Part shown: piece after piece, positions 47,628-56,094 of the stretch
Layout of the letters: each line of letters starts with the position of its first letter
Position numbering within the stretch: position 1 is the first letter of the stretch
Assembly (NCBI GenBank): GCA_900290095.1
Contig: OKQS01000001.1
Location: forward strand, 462,431 to 526,430
Direction: 5' to 3'
Origin: Khoudiadiopia massiliensis
GTDB lineage: Bacteria > Bacillota > Clostridia > Tissierellales > Peptoniphilaceae
Length of the DNA stretch: 64,000 nt
Position numbers and translations under genes: made by a program
The notes under the pieces: generated by a model
Databases searched by the model: none
What the model saw: only the letters and a program-made list of their open reading frames with translations
Told to the model about the DNA's origin: nothing

Positions 47628-48416
47628 TTACATCACTAAATAGCCACCATCTACCGGTATTACCGCTCCTCCTAAATAATCACTTGCATGTGAAGCTAAA
47701 AAGATACAGCAACCTTTCATATCTTGTCCAGTTCCCCATCTATGTGCAGGTATTCGATCTGTAAGTTCTTTATATCTGGGATTTTCAGGATTTAGTAGGG
47801 CTTCATTCATATCCGTGGCCATATATCCCGGTGCAATTGCATTAATATTTACACCATAGCCTATAAGGTCATTGCTCATGCCTTTTGCTAACTGTGCAAC
47901 GCCACCTTTAGCTGCAGAGTAAGCAGGAACAGTTTTTCCTCCAAACCATGAACACATAGAAGCAATTAAAATAATTTTTCCATATCCTTTATTCTTGAAT
48001 AAATCCGAAGCCGGCCTAGCCATACCGAAAACCGAGTCAAGATTTGTCCCTATAACGTCGTGCCAATCATCAGCCGGAAATTCATTTGATGGGTGTCTTC
48101 TCTGAATTCCGTGAGCAACAACTAAAATATCCAAATCGCCGCCTAAAACTTCCAAGCATTTCTTAAATGCAACTTCTCCTAGCTCTAGAGAACCTAAATC
48201 AGCTGCAACGCCATGGCATTTAAAACCTCTTTGTGTAAATTCCTCCGCTACATCAATAGCTCCGGGATGATCCTTGCTCCCGCGTTCCTTTGTACCTACT
48301 ATACAAACCTCGACTCCTGCTTCCATTAGTCCTTCAGCCATCCCTTTTCCCAATCCACGGGTGCCTCCAGTAACAATTGCTTTTTTCCCTTCAATATCAA
48401 ATAATTTGTGTGTCAT
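47628..48416 (-). CDS. KduD/gluconate 5-dehydrogenase-like SDR
   Basis: 262 residues, classical short-chain dehydrogenase. NAD(P)-binding TGGTRGLGKG, the AHGIQRRHPSNEF motif, catalytic Tyr/Lys in PAYSAAKGG, and INAIAPGYMATDM followed by DRIPAHRWG and ASDYLGGAVIPVDGGY. The Q-R-R-H and 'RIPAHRWG' segments closely match KduD (2-deoxy-D-gluconate/2,5-diketo-3-deoxygluconate dehydrogenase). It would reduce a diketo acid to KDG or oxidise gluconate. It is the last gene of the dctP-dctQ-dctM-isomerase-dehydratase-SDR operon. Confidence 0.82.
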   Translation of the reverse strand: MTHKLFDIEGKKAIVTGGTRGLGKGMAEGLMEAGVEVCIVGTKERGSKDHPGAIDVAEEFTQRGFKCHGVAADLGSLELGEVAFKKCLEVLGGDLDILVVAHGIQRRHPSNEFPADDWHDVIGTNLDSVFGMARPASDLFKNKGYGKIILIASMCSWFGGKTVPAYSAAKGGVAQLAKGMSNDLIGYGVNINAIAPGYMATDMNEALLNPENPRYKELTDRIPAHRWGTGQDMKGCCIFLASHASDYLGGAVIPVDGGYLVM

Positions 48417-48443
48417 ATATAACTCCTTGAAATAAACTAATGC

Positions 48444-49691
48444 CTACGGCAATTGTAGCGTTCCGTCATAACTCCTAGTTTGAGTCCATTTTACAACTGA
48501 ACTCTCACATGGATATTTTTTCGCCTCCAGCTCATTAAATTCTATTCCTAATCCATGTTTATCATTTGGGTAAACATATCCATCTTTGTATTCCGGCATA
48601 CCTATGAACACATCCGTTAAGGCACTGTCTTGCTCTCTTAATTTTTGAATTATAAAATTTGGTGGTCTGGTTCCCGACCACTCCTGTATCCCAAAATTTT
48701 TAGCAGATAAATCTAAATGTATATTAGCAGCGTGTGCTAATGGAGACATATCTCCAGGACCATGAAAAGCAGTTCGTACACCATATTGCTCAGCAAAAAT
48801 TATTAACTTCCTAGAAGGAGTTATTCCGCCTAAAAATGTTATATGAACCCTTAAAAAGTCGATTAATCTTTCAGAAATCAATTGTTTCCATTCGAAGGGA
48901 TTTGTAAATAACTCCCCTTCAGCCAGAGGAATAGACGTCTTTCTTCTTAGTTCTTTAAACCATTCAAGTTGTTCCAGTGGTAAAGAGTCTTCTAAAAATG
49001 TTAGATTGAATTTTTCCATCTCCTTTGCAAATCTTATTGAATCTGAAGGATTAAGCCTTTCATGCACATCGTGTACTAAACCGACTTTATCTCCATACTT
49101 ATCTCTTAATTTTTCGAAAGTCCTAATAGTATTTGATATATACTCTTTGCTGTTCAGATAAACTCCTTCTCTTGAATTTTCAGGTGCCGTTAATGGTGCT
49201 GTTCCATACTCTCCACCACCATATCCTCCAACTTGACATCTTACAGTTTTTACGCCATCTTCGATATATTCATCTATATTTTCGCAAAGTTCTTCAAAAG
49301 TATTTCCATTAGCATGTCGGTAAATATGAACCCCACTCCTGCATTTGCCTCCAAAAAGCTTATACAAGGGCATACCGGCCATTTTCCCCTTTATATCCCA
49401 TAAAGCTATATCGATCCCTGAAATAGCGTTGTTTTCTATTGGACCATTTCTCCAATAGGCGTTCTGATGCATAAGTTGCCATAATTCATCTATGTCCTCA
49501 ACGCTTTTCCCAATCAACAAAGGTTTTAAATATTCCTCTATAACAAGCTTAACTGCAAGGTGTCTGTAGGCAAATGTACCACAACCCAGTCCATAAAGAC
49601 CGGGTTGGTTTGTTATGACTTTTACTACTAATAGATTAATTCCTTCAGGTGCAGTACAAAAAACACGAATATCACTTATCTTCGTTGACAT
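48444..49691 (-). CDS. ManD/RspA-like enolase-superfamily dehydratase
   Basis: 415 residues, mandelate racemase/enolase fold. Metal ligands are visible in VGLVHDVHERLNPSDSI (Asp), FLEDSLP (Glu) and LAEGELFTNP (Glu). Catalytic-region His motifs are VHITFLGGITPSRKL and TAFHGPGDMSPLAHAANIHLD, with NFGIQEWSG near the C-terminus. The pattern is that of D-mannonate/D-gluconate dehydratases, which give KDG. It is a second dehydratase family in the island beside the IlvD-type enzyme. Gap to the isomerase gene 12 bp. Confidence 0.85.
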   Translation of the reverse strand: MSTKISDIRVFCTAPEGINLLVVKVITNQPGLYGLGCGTFAYRHLAVKLVIEEYLKPLLIGKSVEDIDELWQLMHQNAYWRNGPIENNAISGIDIALWDIKGKMAGMPLYKLFGGKCRSGVHIYRHANGNTFEELCENIDEYIEDGVKTVRCQVGGYGGGEYGTAPLTAPENSREGVYLNSKEYISNTIRTFEKLRDKYGDKVGLVHDVHERLNPSDSIRFAKEMEKFNLTFLEDSLPLEQLEWFKELRRKTSIPLAEGELFTNPFEWKQLISERLIDFLRVHITFLGGITPSRKLIIFAEQYGVRTAFHGPGDMSPLAHAANIHLDLSAKNFGIQEWSGTRPPNFIIQKLREQDSALTDVFIGMPEYKDGYVYPNDKHGLGIEFNELEAKKYPCESSVVKWTQTRSYDGTLQLP

Positions 49692-49703
49692 ATCTAAATA
49701 TCC

Positions 49704-50585
49704 TTATTTTTCTGCTATTTGTTCCTTAAGCGTTTTTTCACAACGTAATATATCTTTTCTTTTTGGATCGGGAACAGCTAAATCATAGCGTCTGTTTTCA
49801 TGGGAATGAGCGCACATTATCCAAACATATGCATTTCTACTACCTGGGCTTGCCACCGTAGGATGGTATCCTCTTGGTGCCATACAAAAAACTCCACTAT
49901 AAACAGTATGTACGGCAATATTATCGATATCTCCCGGGTTAATATATGACATTTGAAGGCCAAATCTCGGTGCATCCATATCAAAATAGCAATATGTCTC
50001 TTCAAGTTCTTTTTCGTGTTGATGAGGCGGCCAACTTGTCCATGTCCCATCTTCACTCCATGTTATTCCAACTTCTAAACGTGAAGCTTCAACCTCCGGC
50101 CCACATGTCATAAAAACTTCTCTCTGTCCGCTGGTTCCGGGTTCTCCATGTATTTGATGTATATCCCCTATAGGAAGATCTTTATTGAATTTACGAAAAT
50201 ATGGTTTGCCATATCCTTCGTCCAAAGCACCTGCAATATAGAAAATACAATCCTCAATTGCTTTAATTTTTGTTACTGTTTCGCTAACTATATAAAATGA
50301 ATCCAATTTCTCCATATTTTCTTTAAAACAATCATTTTCAATTTCAGCTTTACCTTTTATTAATATTGGATTCATCTCTAATTTAACGAATTCCCATTTT
50401 TCGTTCCTAGTCAGTTCAGAAGGATTTAATATAAATTCCTCTCCCTTTTTTAAATTCAAACGATAAATATAACTTTCAAGACAGTCTTTTTTTCGTGGGG
50501 CAACAACCTCATAAAATCCATATTCAGTTGGTGACACAACCTTCCATTTTTCCATTCTTTCCTTATTGATTTCTCCACTTATCAT
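49704..50585 (-). CDS. KduI/IolB-family isomerase
   Basis: 293 residues, cupin fold. The C-terminal half has the KduI/IolB signature SWPPHQHEKELEETYCYFDMD with metal-binding His/Glu, and GVFCMAPRGYHPTVASPGSRNAYVWIMCA. The residues resemble 5-deoxy-glucuronate isomerase (IolB) more than KduI of pectin degraders; either type would be a sugar-acid isomerase. No other inositol genes are present, so a uronate-like role is inferred from neighbours. Start ATG at 50585 with AAAGGAG. The gap after dctM is 68 bp. Confidence 0.75.
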   Translation of the reverse strand: MISGEINKERMEKWKVVSPTEYGFYEVVAPRKKDCLESYIYRLNLKKGEEFILNPSELTRNEKWEFVKLEMNPILIKGKAEIENDCFKENMEKLDSFYIVSETVTKIKAIEDCIFYIAGALDEGYGKPYFRKFNKDLPIGDIHQIHGEPGTSGQREVFMTCGPEVEASRLEVGITWSEDGTWTSWPPHQHEKELEETYCYFDMDAPRFGLQMSYINPGDIDNIAVHTVYSGVFCMAPRGYHPTVASPGSRNAYVWIMCAHSHENRRYDLAVPDPKRKDILRCEKTLKEQIAEK

Positions 50586-50653
50586 TTAATGCTCCTTTGA
50601 TTAATAAAAAATAACATTATATTTAAATGAATTTAATAAACAGTCAAAACTAA

Positions 50654-51943
50654 TTATTTAATTAGGAATGTGCAAAATGTTTCAGAAAACACACATAGGA
50701 AGAAAACCGCTACGTAGCCTATAAAAAATGGTAGTTCCGCTTTTCCTATATCTCCGACCTTAAGCTCCCTTACAGATTTTGTGACAGAAATTGCCGAGAA
50801 AATATTAACAGCGACAGGGGGCGTCATTGTTCCTATAACGTTTGAAATACATACAATCATTCCAAAGTGAATGGCATGGATTCCCATACTCTGAGCAATA
50901 GGCCATAGCACAGGAACAAGTAAAACAGCTATTGCGGTCCCTTCCATAAATGTTCCGAAAATAAGCAATATTATTGCTACCACAAGGCAGAATAAGGCAC
51001 TATTCAAATTCATTCCAACTACAAGATCCACTAATGCTTGTGATGCTCCCGAGTAAGTAAAGACCCACGAGAATGCAGTTGAAGTGGCAATGATAAACAG
51101 GATCATTGCTGAGCTTTTTGCAGAATCCTTTAGTATTGGAATAATATTTTTCAAAGACAATTCTTTATAAATAAAGGTTCCCGCTATAAATGCCCATACA
51201 CAAGCAATAGCCGCTGATTCTGTTGCTGTTAATAAGCCTGAATATATTCCTCCTAAAATAATAACCGGCGTAAGAAGAGCAGGAATAGCATCTAAAAATG
51301 ATTTTCCCAGCTCACCGGGCTTACGCTTTTCTTCGTTTTTTGGCCATTTTTCTTTATGAGCAAAATAAATTACTTCTATTATCAAAACAAGCATTATTGA
51401 AAAACCAATCACCATGCCCTGTGTAAACATATCGGTAACAGAAGCTCCGGTTAAAGTACAATATAAAACCATAATTATTGACGGTGGAATAACAGGTCCC
51501 AGTCCACCTGCTACGACTAAAAGTCCCGCTGTTCTACTTTCCGGATATCCCATTTTTACCATATCGGCATATAACATTGAACCAATTGCTACTACCGTAG
51601 CCGGTGCTGATCCTGATAATGCGGCAAAGAAAGCACATGCCAAAACAAGAGCCACTCCCATGCTTCCCCTAACATTTCCAATCAGTTTATTGGCAAAGTT
51701 AACAATCCTTCTTGATATACCTCCACCAGCCATTAAATTACCGGCTAAAATAAAGAAGGCTATCGCCATTATTGATGTTGACTGTAATCCGCCGAAAATT
51801 CTTTGAGCAATTACAGCTGCTGAAACTCCTAAGTTGCCAAACATTACGGCCGCTAAAGAGCCAATACCTAAAGAAATGGAAATTGGAACCCCTAAAATTA
51901 CACATATTGCAAAGGCACCGAATAACAAAACTCCTGCATTCAT
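50654..51943 (-). CDS. dctM: TRAP transporter large permease DctM
   Basis: 429 residues with about 12 membrane helices. It opens LLFGAFAICVILGVPISISLGIG, and has family motifs FFILAGNLMAGGGISRRIVNFA, GGLGPVIPPSIIMVLYCTLTGASV and NVIGTMTPPVAVNIF. It is the ion-coupled channel subunit; with DctQ and DctP it imports organic acids using a sodium or proton gradient. The start codon overlaps the DctQ stop by one base (TAATG). Confidence 0.95.
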   Translation of the reverse strand: MNAGVLLFGAFAICVILGVPISISLGIGSLAAVMFGNLGVSAAVIAQRIFGGLQSTSIMAIAFFILAGNLMAGGGISRRIVNFANKLIGNVRGSMGVALVLACAFFAALSGSAPATVVAIGSMLYADMVKMGYPESRTAGLLVVAGGLGPVIPPSIIMVLYCTLTGASVTDMFTQGMVIGFSIMLVLIIEVIYFAHKEKWPKNEEKRKPGELGKSFLDAIPALLTPVIILGGIYSGLLTATESAAIACVWAFIAGTFIYKELSLKNIIPILKDSAKSSAMILFIIATSTAFSWVFTYSGASQALVDLVVGMNLNSALFCLVVAIILLIFGTFMEGTAIAVLLVPVLWPIAQSMGIHAIHFGMIVCISNVIGTMTPPVAVNIFSAISVTKSVRELKVGDIGKAELPFFIGYVAVFFLCVFSETFCTFLIK

Positions 51944-52473
51944 TATTCCACCTCCTGAGTTTTTATTGTTTGTAAACCAGTAATATCATCAGTGTTTATA
52001 TTTAAAATATTGCAAATCAAAAGTATTAGCTGTACAAAAAAGGAAATGCCAAATGATAATACCAATGAAAAATATATAGTATACATCGGTAATTTAAGAA
52101 CCGGACTTGTTTGTCCTGTTGCTAGTTGTTTCTGAACTAGGGCAATTCCATAATATAGCATCATAAACAGAAATGTTAGTAATATGATTTGAGAAACAAT
52201 CCAAACTATTTTTTTAGTTTTCCCCTTTAATTTTGAGGTTAAAGCTGTTACTGAAACTTGCGTCCCGTCTCGTAAACCCACTTCCATTCCAATTAACGCC
52301 ATATAAACCATACTATAAACAGCCAATTCTTCCGTCCAAGGAGCAGATCCTTTAATAATATTTCTATTGACTACAGATATAAAGTATGTAATAACCATAA
52401 CCGCAAAAGTTACTACCATAATAACATTTTCAGCCTTTGTTAAATATTTGATAGCTTTTTTTATAGCTTTCAT
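51943..52473 (-). CDS. dctQ: TRAP transporter small permease DctQ
   Basis: 176 residues from the ATG at 52473, which has GGAGGAATGTGT upstream; the frame extends further to 52548 through the intergenic hairpin, which argues against the longer start. Four membrane helices; the middle part NIIKGSAPWTEELAVYSMVYMALIGMEVGLRDGTQVSV is the DctQ signature. Confidence 0.92.
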   Translation of the reverse strand: MKAIKKAIKYLTKAENVIMVVTFAVMVITYFISVVNRNIIKGSAPWTEELAVYSMVYMALIGMEVGLRDGTQVSVTALTSKLKGKTKKIVWIVSQIILLTFLFMMLYYGIALVQKQLATGQTSPVLKLPMYTIYFSLVLSFGISFFVQLILLICNILNINTDDITGLQTIKTQEVE

Positions 52474-52524
52474 ACACATTCCTCCAAGCTTGATATGTTT
52501 CTTCCGGCTTTTGTATAAATTAAA

Positions 52525-52546
52525 GGGCCGGCAACAAAGCCGACCC
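52525..52546 (-). terminator. Intercistronic hairpin between dctP and dctQ
   Basis: On the minus strand, GGGTCGGC pairs with GCCGGCCC (8 bp with one G-U) around a TTTGTT loop and is followed by TTTAATTT. It sits between the binding-protein and permease genes. Such hairpins allow more DctP than permease by attenuating transcription or protecting the upstream RNA. Confidence 0.6.
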
Positions 52547-52564
52547 ATTAAGATTAAAACTATC

Positions 52565-53596
52565 TTACTTTACAGCCTCTTTTGCTGCTTTAACGGCTTC
52601 TTCCCACTTAGGATCGAAGGTGGTATTATCAGCTTCTTGTTGCTTTTTGTAAGCTTCTTTCATCGGAGCCAAATCCATCTGATATACTGTTACTCCATGA
52701 TCTTTTTGCAGCTCTTCCTTAGCAGCCTCATTTGCCTCATTCAAGAATGTCCACTGTTTTTCGCAACCCTCCTGTACTGCCTTTAGGAAAGGATCTCTCA
52801 AATCTTCAGGTATCTTTTTCCAAGCTGCATCACTCATGCAAATTGGAATATGAACAAAACAGTGGTGTGTTTCTGTCACAGAATTTATACCGGCTTCATA
52901 AAATTTATTAACCAAGCAATTTGCAATAGCGTTTTCACAAGCATCAATTGTGCCTTGCTGTAATGCAGTAAATTGCTCATTTGCTGCTAAAGCTATAGGA
53001 TTTGCTCCGAAAGCTTTAAAAGCTTGTAGTTGTCCTTCATTCTGCATTACACGAATTTTAACACCTTTAAAGTCTTCCATTTTGGTTATAGGCTTTTTTG
53101 AAAAAATGCTTCTAAAACCTGATTCCATATACCCTATTACATGAATTCCGTGTTCGTTAGCTTTTTCTTGGATCAAATCACCAAGTTCATGTGTTACAGC
53201 ATAGTTGGCCTGATCCTGACTGTCCCAAAGGAAAGCCTGATCCATTATGCTCATCTCGGGTATATAGTTTGCAAGAACAGCATTAGCACAGGTGGCAATG
53301 TCCAGATCTCCTTGGATAGCCATATCAAGAGTATCGCCTTCTCCACCTAGTGTTCCTCCAGCTTTAATGTCAATAGTGATTTTCCCGTCTGTTGCCTTAT
53401 TAACGGCTTCTGCTATAGCTTGTGCGCCCTTGTAAAAGTTGGATTGCTCATTATCAACCATAGCTAAAGTAAATTTTAAATTTTCTGTGCTAGTTGCTGC
53501 CCCAGAATTTTCCGGTTTTTTCTCGCCGCCTCCACAAGCGACAAGGGTTAGTGATAATATCAACGTTAAAACAGTAGCTAAGAACCTTTTCCTCAT
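52565..53596 (-). CDS. dctP: TRAP transporter solute-binding lipoprotein DctP
   Basis: 343 residues. Signal peptide with a lipobox LTLVACGGG (mature Cys about residue 21), then a TAXI/DctP-type binding domain with FTALQQGTIDACENAIANCL and the conserved Arg in GVKIRVMQNEGQLQAF that binds a substrate carboxylate. It binds an organic (probably sugar) acid outside the cell. First gene of the island operon, driven by the promoter-operator at 53649-53677. Confidence 0.95.
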   Translation of the reverse strand: MRKRFLATVLTLILSLTLVACGGGEKKPENSGAATSTENLKFTLAMVDNEQSNFYKGAQAIAEAVNKATDGKITIDIKAGGTLGGEGDTLDMAIQGDLDIATCANAVLANYIPEMSIMDQAFLWDSQDQANYAVTHELGDLIQEKANEHGIHVIGYMESGFRSIFSKKPITKMEDFKGVKIRVMQNEGQLQAFKAFGANPIALAANEQFTALQQGTIDACENAIANCLVNKFYEAGINSVTETHHCFVHIPICMSDAAWKKIPEDLRDPFLKAVQEGCEKQWTFLNEANEAAKEELQKDHGVTVYQMDLAPMKEAYKKQQEADNTTFDPKWEEAVKAAKEAVK

Positions 53597-53648
53597 AATT
53601 AATCCCTCCCTTATTTTTTTGTTACGAGATTCATTAGTTTGTTTTTTA

Positions 53649-53677
53649 ATATTATTACGAAATCGGTTTCATTGCAA
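53649..53677 (-). promoter_or_regulatory. dctP operon promoter with operator in its spacer
   Basis: Minus-strand TTGCAA (53672-53677) and TAATAT (53649-53654) are 17 bp apart. The spacer holds TGAAACCGATTTCG (53658-53671), which matches the LacI-family/cre consensus TGAAANCGNTTTCA at all but the last position. Binding there would block RNA polymerase. CcpA could also use this site. Confidence 0.7.
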
Positions 53678-53795
53678 ATATTTCTATAATTTTTTAATGA
53701 TAAAAATATTTTTTGTTTTTTTATCTAAGAATAATGCGATAATATAGACGTTTTTAATGTGTATTCTTTATTTTGAAAAATAAATAAAAAATAAA

Positions 53796-53823
53796 TTGTA
53801 TTTGTTGATGACACTACTATAAT
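53796..53823 (+). promoter_or_regulatory. Candidate promoter of the LacI-family gene
   Basis: A perfect TATAAT (53818-53823) with a weak -35, TTGTAT, at 53796-53801 (16-bp spacing). An operator-like site lies just downstream at 53841-53854. Confidence 0.5.
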
Positions 53824-53840
53824 GATATTAAGGCGTTTTT

Positions 53841-53854
53841 ATAAAACGATTTCA
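53841..53854 (+). promoter_or_regulatory. Second LacI/cre-type operator, before the regulator gene
   Basis: ATAAAACGATTTCA (plus strand) matches TGAAANCGNTTTCA at all but the first two positions, with the central CG kept. It lies between the -10 and the regulator's start codon and fits autorepression. It is about 170 bp from the dctP site, so DNA looping is possible. Confidence 0.6.
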
Positions 53855-53873
53855 TTAACTAGAAAGGAGTGTC

Positions 53874-54905
53874 ATGGAGAAGGAAAAAAAGAAGATAACT
53901 ATAAATGATGTTGCTCTTCAAGCAAACGTTTCAAAAACTACTGTTTCCAGATATCTAAATGGCCATTTTGATGCACTCTCTGAATCTACAAGACTACGCA
54001 TACAAAAAGTAATTAATGAGTTAGATTACCGCCCCAGCCGACTTGCACAAGGTTTGAGGCTTCGTTCAAGTGGTGTTATCGGTTGCTTGGTTAGTGATAT
54101 CGGTTCTCCCTTCTCGTCCATACTTGTAAAAGGCATTAGCAGCATTTGCCATAAAGAAGGATATATGCTCATATTAGTTGATAGTGAAGACAATGCACTA
54201 AATGAAAGACGAGCAATTGACAATTTACTTGAACAGGACGTTGACGGCCTAATAATTAACTCTACAGGTGAAAATGATGACTATATTCTTGAACTGGTAA
54301 AAAACAAAAAGCCTATAGTGCTGGCCGATAGGCCTCTTTCCATACCTGGAGAGGTTAACACGGTCTTGACTGATAACAGCGAAAGTATATATAGGTGTAT
54401 GAATTATTTAAAAAAAGTTGGATATACGAAGGTCGCCTTCTTCTCATCAACTTTGAAAAAAAATGAAGTTAGAAAACTACGTTTTCAAGCATTCTGTAAA
54501 GCAAGTCGGGATATTTACGGTCGTGAGAATGAACCAATAACTTATTTTTATAATGAAAAAGATGATTGTATTAATAAAGTAAGACATTTTGTTTCGAACT
54601 ATACGGATGAGCGCATTGCAATACTTGCGGTTAATGGAGTAGCTTTACTTGATGTGTTAAACGGTATATTAAAGAATACAAAAATACGAATAGGCACTGA
54701 ACTTGGTGTTTGTGGATTCGATAATTGGGGTTGGGCTGATCTGATTGGGCCCGGAATTACAACAATTACACAGGATACTTGGAATGTAGGCGCTGAATCA
54801 GCAAAATTATTGTTTCAACAAATAAAAGATAACGATAATAGACAGGTTGTAACAAAGGTGTTAAATAATATACTGGAAATACGTGGATCTACTATATCCG
54901 TATAA
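53874..54905 (+). CDS. LacI-family transcriptional regulator
   Basis: 343 residues. The N-terminal helix-turn-helix ITINDVALQANVSKTTVSRYLNGHFDALSESTRLRIQ and hinge helix (PSRLAQGLRLRSSGVIG) are followed by a periplasmic-binding-type effector domain with LLEQDVDGLIINST, VCGFDNWGWADLIGPGITTI. It is likely a repressor that responds to a sugar-acid catabolite. It is divergent from the TRAP operon; both of its likely operators lie in the shared 277-bp gap. AT-rich like the rest of the island. Confidence 0.92.
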   Translation: MEKEKKKITINDVALQANVSKTTVSRYLNGHFDALSESTRLRIQKVINELDYRPSRLAQGLRLRSSGVIGCLVSDIGSPFSSILVKGISSICHKEGYMLILVDSEDNALNERRAIDNLLEQDVDGLIINSTGENDDYILELVKNKKPIVLADRPLSIPGEVNTVLTDNSESIYRCMNYLKKVGYTKVAFFSSTLKKNEVRKLRFQAFCKASRDIYGRENEPITYFYNEKDDCINKVRHFVSNYTDERIAILAVNGVALLDVLNGILKNTKIRIGTELGVCGFDNWGWADLIGPGITTITQDTWNVGAESAKLLFQQIKDNDNRQVVTKVLNNILEIRGSTISV

Positions 54906-54925
54906 TATTTAAATATTATACGGAT
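54896..54925. repeat. Perfect 30-bp palindrome over the regulator stop codon
   Basis: Two perfect 15-bp arms meet with no loop, centred at 54910/54911, beginning in the last codons of the LacI-family gene. On the plus strand it is followed by AAAAAGTTTTTGTTT, so it could act as a terminator; a hairpin without a real loop is less stable, and a binding site is the alternative. Confidence 0.6.
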
Positions 54926-54980
54926 AAAAAGTTTTTGTTTAATTTAAAATTATAAAATTAAGAATATTTAGGAGGAAAAA

Positions 54981-55970
54981 ATGAACACGAGAATTTACAT
55001 AACAGATTGTGACCATACTGATGTCAATATGGAAAAATCGGTTTTTGATTCCGCCGGCGAACCATTTAAATGGCTTGATTGCAAAACGCCTGAAGAAATA
55101 ATCGATCAGTGTAAAGGTGCTGTTGCTGTAATTAACCAGTACACAAAACTGGATAAGCAGGTTTTTGAAGCCATTCCAACATTAAAATGCGTAGTTCGCT
55201 ATGGAGTTGGAGTTGATAATGTAAACATTGACGATGCAAATCATTATGGTGTTCAAGTTTGTAATGTACCGGATTACGGTATGAACGAAGTCGCTGATCA
55301 TGCTATGGCCTTACTACTGGCAATTTATAGGAAAGTTTGGTTACTTGGTAATGATACAAAAAATAAAAATTGGGATTTCTCAATTGGCCCAAAAATAAGA
55401 AGGCCTGAAAAACAAACTATTGGTATTATAGGTACAGGCAGAATTGGAAGAGAATTTGCAAAACGTGCACATGCATTTAATTTTAATATTATTGCCTATG
55501 ATGAATATTATGTTAAACATACCGAAGAATCTGAACGTCTACCTTTTATTAAATACGTAGAAACATTAGATGAACTGCTGATGAGTTCTGATATTGTTTC
55601 CCTTCACTGTGGTCTTGATTCCTCAAATTATCACTTCATGAACAGTAAATCCTTTGAAAAAATGAAAAATGGTGCTTATATAGTTAATGTATCAAGGGGC
55701 GGGTTAATAGATGAAAAAGATCTTAGCCAAGCCCTTGACTCCGGAAAAATTGCAGGTGCAGGATTGGACGTGTTTAACAAAGAACCCATAGAAACTGACA
55801 ATCCGCTTCTAAGTCAGCCTAATTGTATAATAACTCCTCATAGTGCATGGTACTCGGAAGAAGCTTCCCAACAACTTAAACATGATTGTGCTGAAATCGC
55901 TCTTGCATTTGTAAATGGAAAAATAATGGAAGAAAAATATGCTAAAAACCGTGTAAATGAAATAAATTAA
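54981..55970 (+). CDS. D-2-hydroxyacid dehydrogenase (CtBP/PGDH-like)
   Basis: 329 residues. NAD-binding GIIGTGRIGREFAKRA and the catalytic triad: Arg in VNVSRGGLIDE, Glu in DVFNKEPIE and His in ITPHSAWYSEEA. It belongs to the D-isomer-specific 2-hydroxyacid dehydrogenase family, closest in look to C-terminal-binding-protein/phosphoglycerate-dehydrogenase-like members. The substrate is probably a hydroxy or keto acid derived from sugar-acid breakdown. RBS AGGAGG. It is the second gene after the LacI regulator and ends the AT-rich island. Confidence 0.85.
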   Translation: MNTRIYITDCDHTDVNMEKSVFDSAGEPFKWLDCKTPEEIIDQCKGAVAVINQYTKLDKQVFEAIPTLKCVVRYGVGVDNVNIDDANHYGVQVCNVPDYGMNEVADHAMALLLAIYRKVWLLGNDTKNKNWDFSIGPKIRRPEKQTIGIIGTGRIGREFAKRAHAFNFNIIAYDEYYVKHTEESERLPFIKYVETLDELLMSSDIVSLHCGLDSSNYHFMNSKSFEKMKNGAYIVNVSRGGLIDEKDLSQALDSGKIAGAGLDVFNKEPIETDNPLLSQPNCIITPHSAWYSEEASQQLKHDCAEIALAFVNGKIMEEKYAKNRVNEIN

Positions 55971-56005
55971 AATTATTGGGTAAATTAACTGAGTTTACAT
56001 AAACA

Positions 56006-56034
56006 TAGCCCCTCCAATCAGAGGGGCTACTTTA
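56006..56034 (+). terminator. Terminator after the hydroxyacid dehydrogenase gene
   Basis: A 9-bp stem TAGCCCCTC/GAGGGGCTA (56006-56014 and 56021-56029) with a six-base loop, followed by CTTTATT. It closes the island on the right. The minus side (TGTTTATG) is weaker, so it mainly serves the plus strand. Confidence 0.75.
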
Positions 56035-56094
56035 TTCCCTTATTAAGTTCTTTTTCAAGTTACCTTGGATAAATCTCCAAGCTACTAACTGATC

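Noticed and set aside
44439..56094. Mobile-element ends or flanking direct repeats for the AT-rich island
   Set aside because: No integrase, transposase, tRNA target or matching repeats were found at either edge; transfer is suggested only by composition.
56041..56094. CTTGGA/TCCAAG stem after punA as a terminator
   Set aside because: Six-bp stem without a T-run; not convincing.
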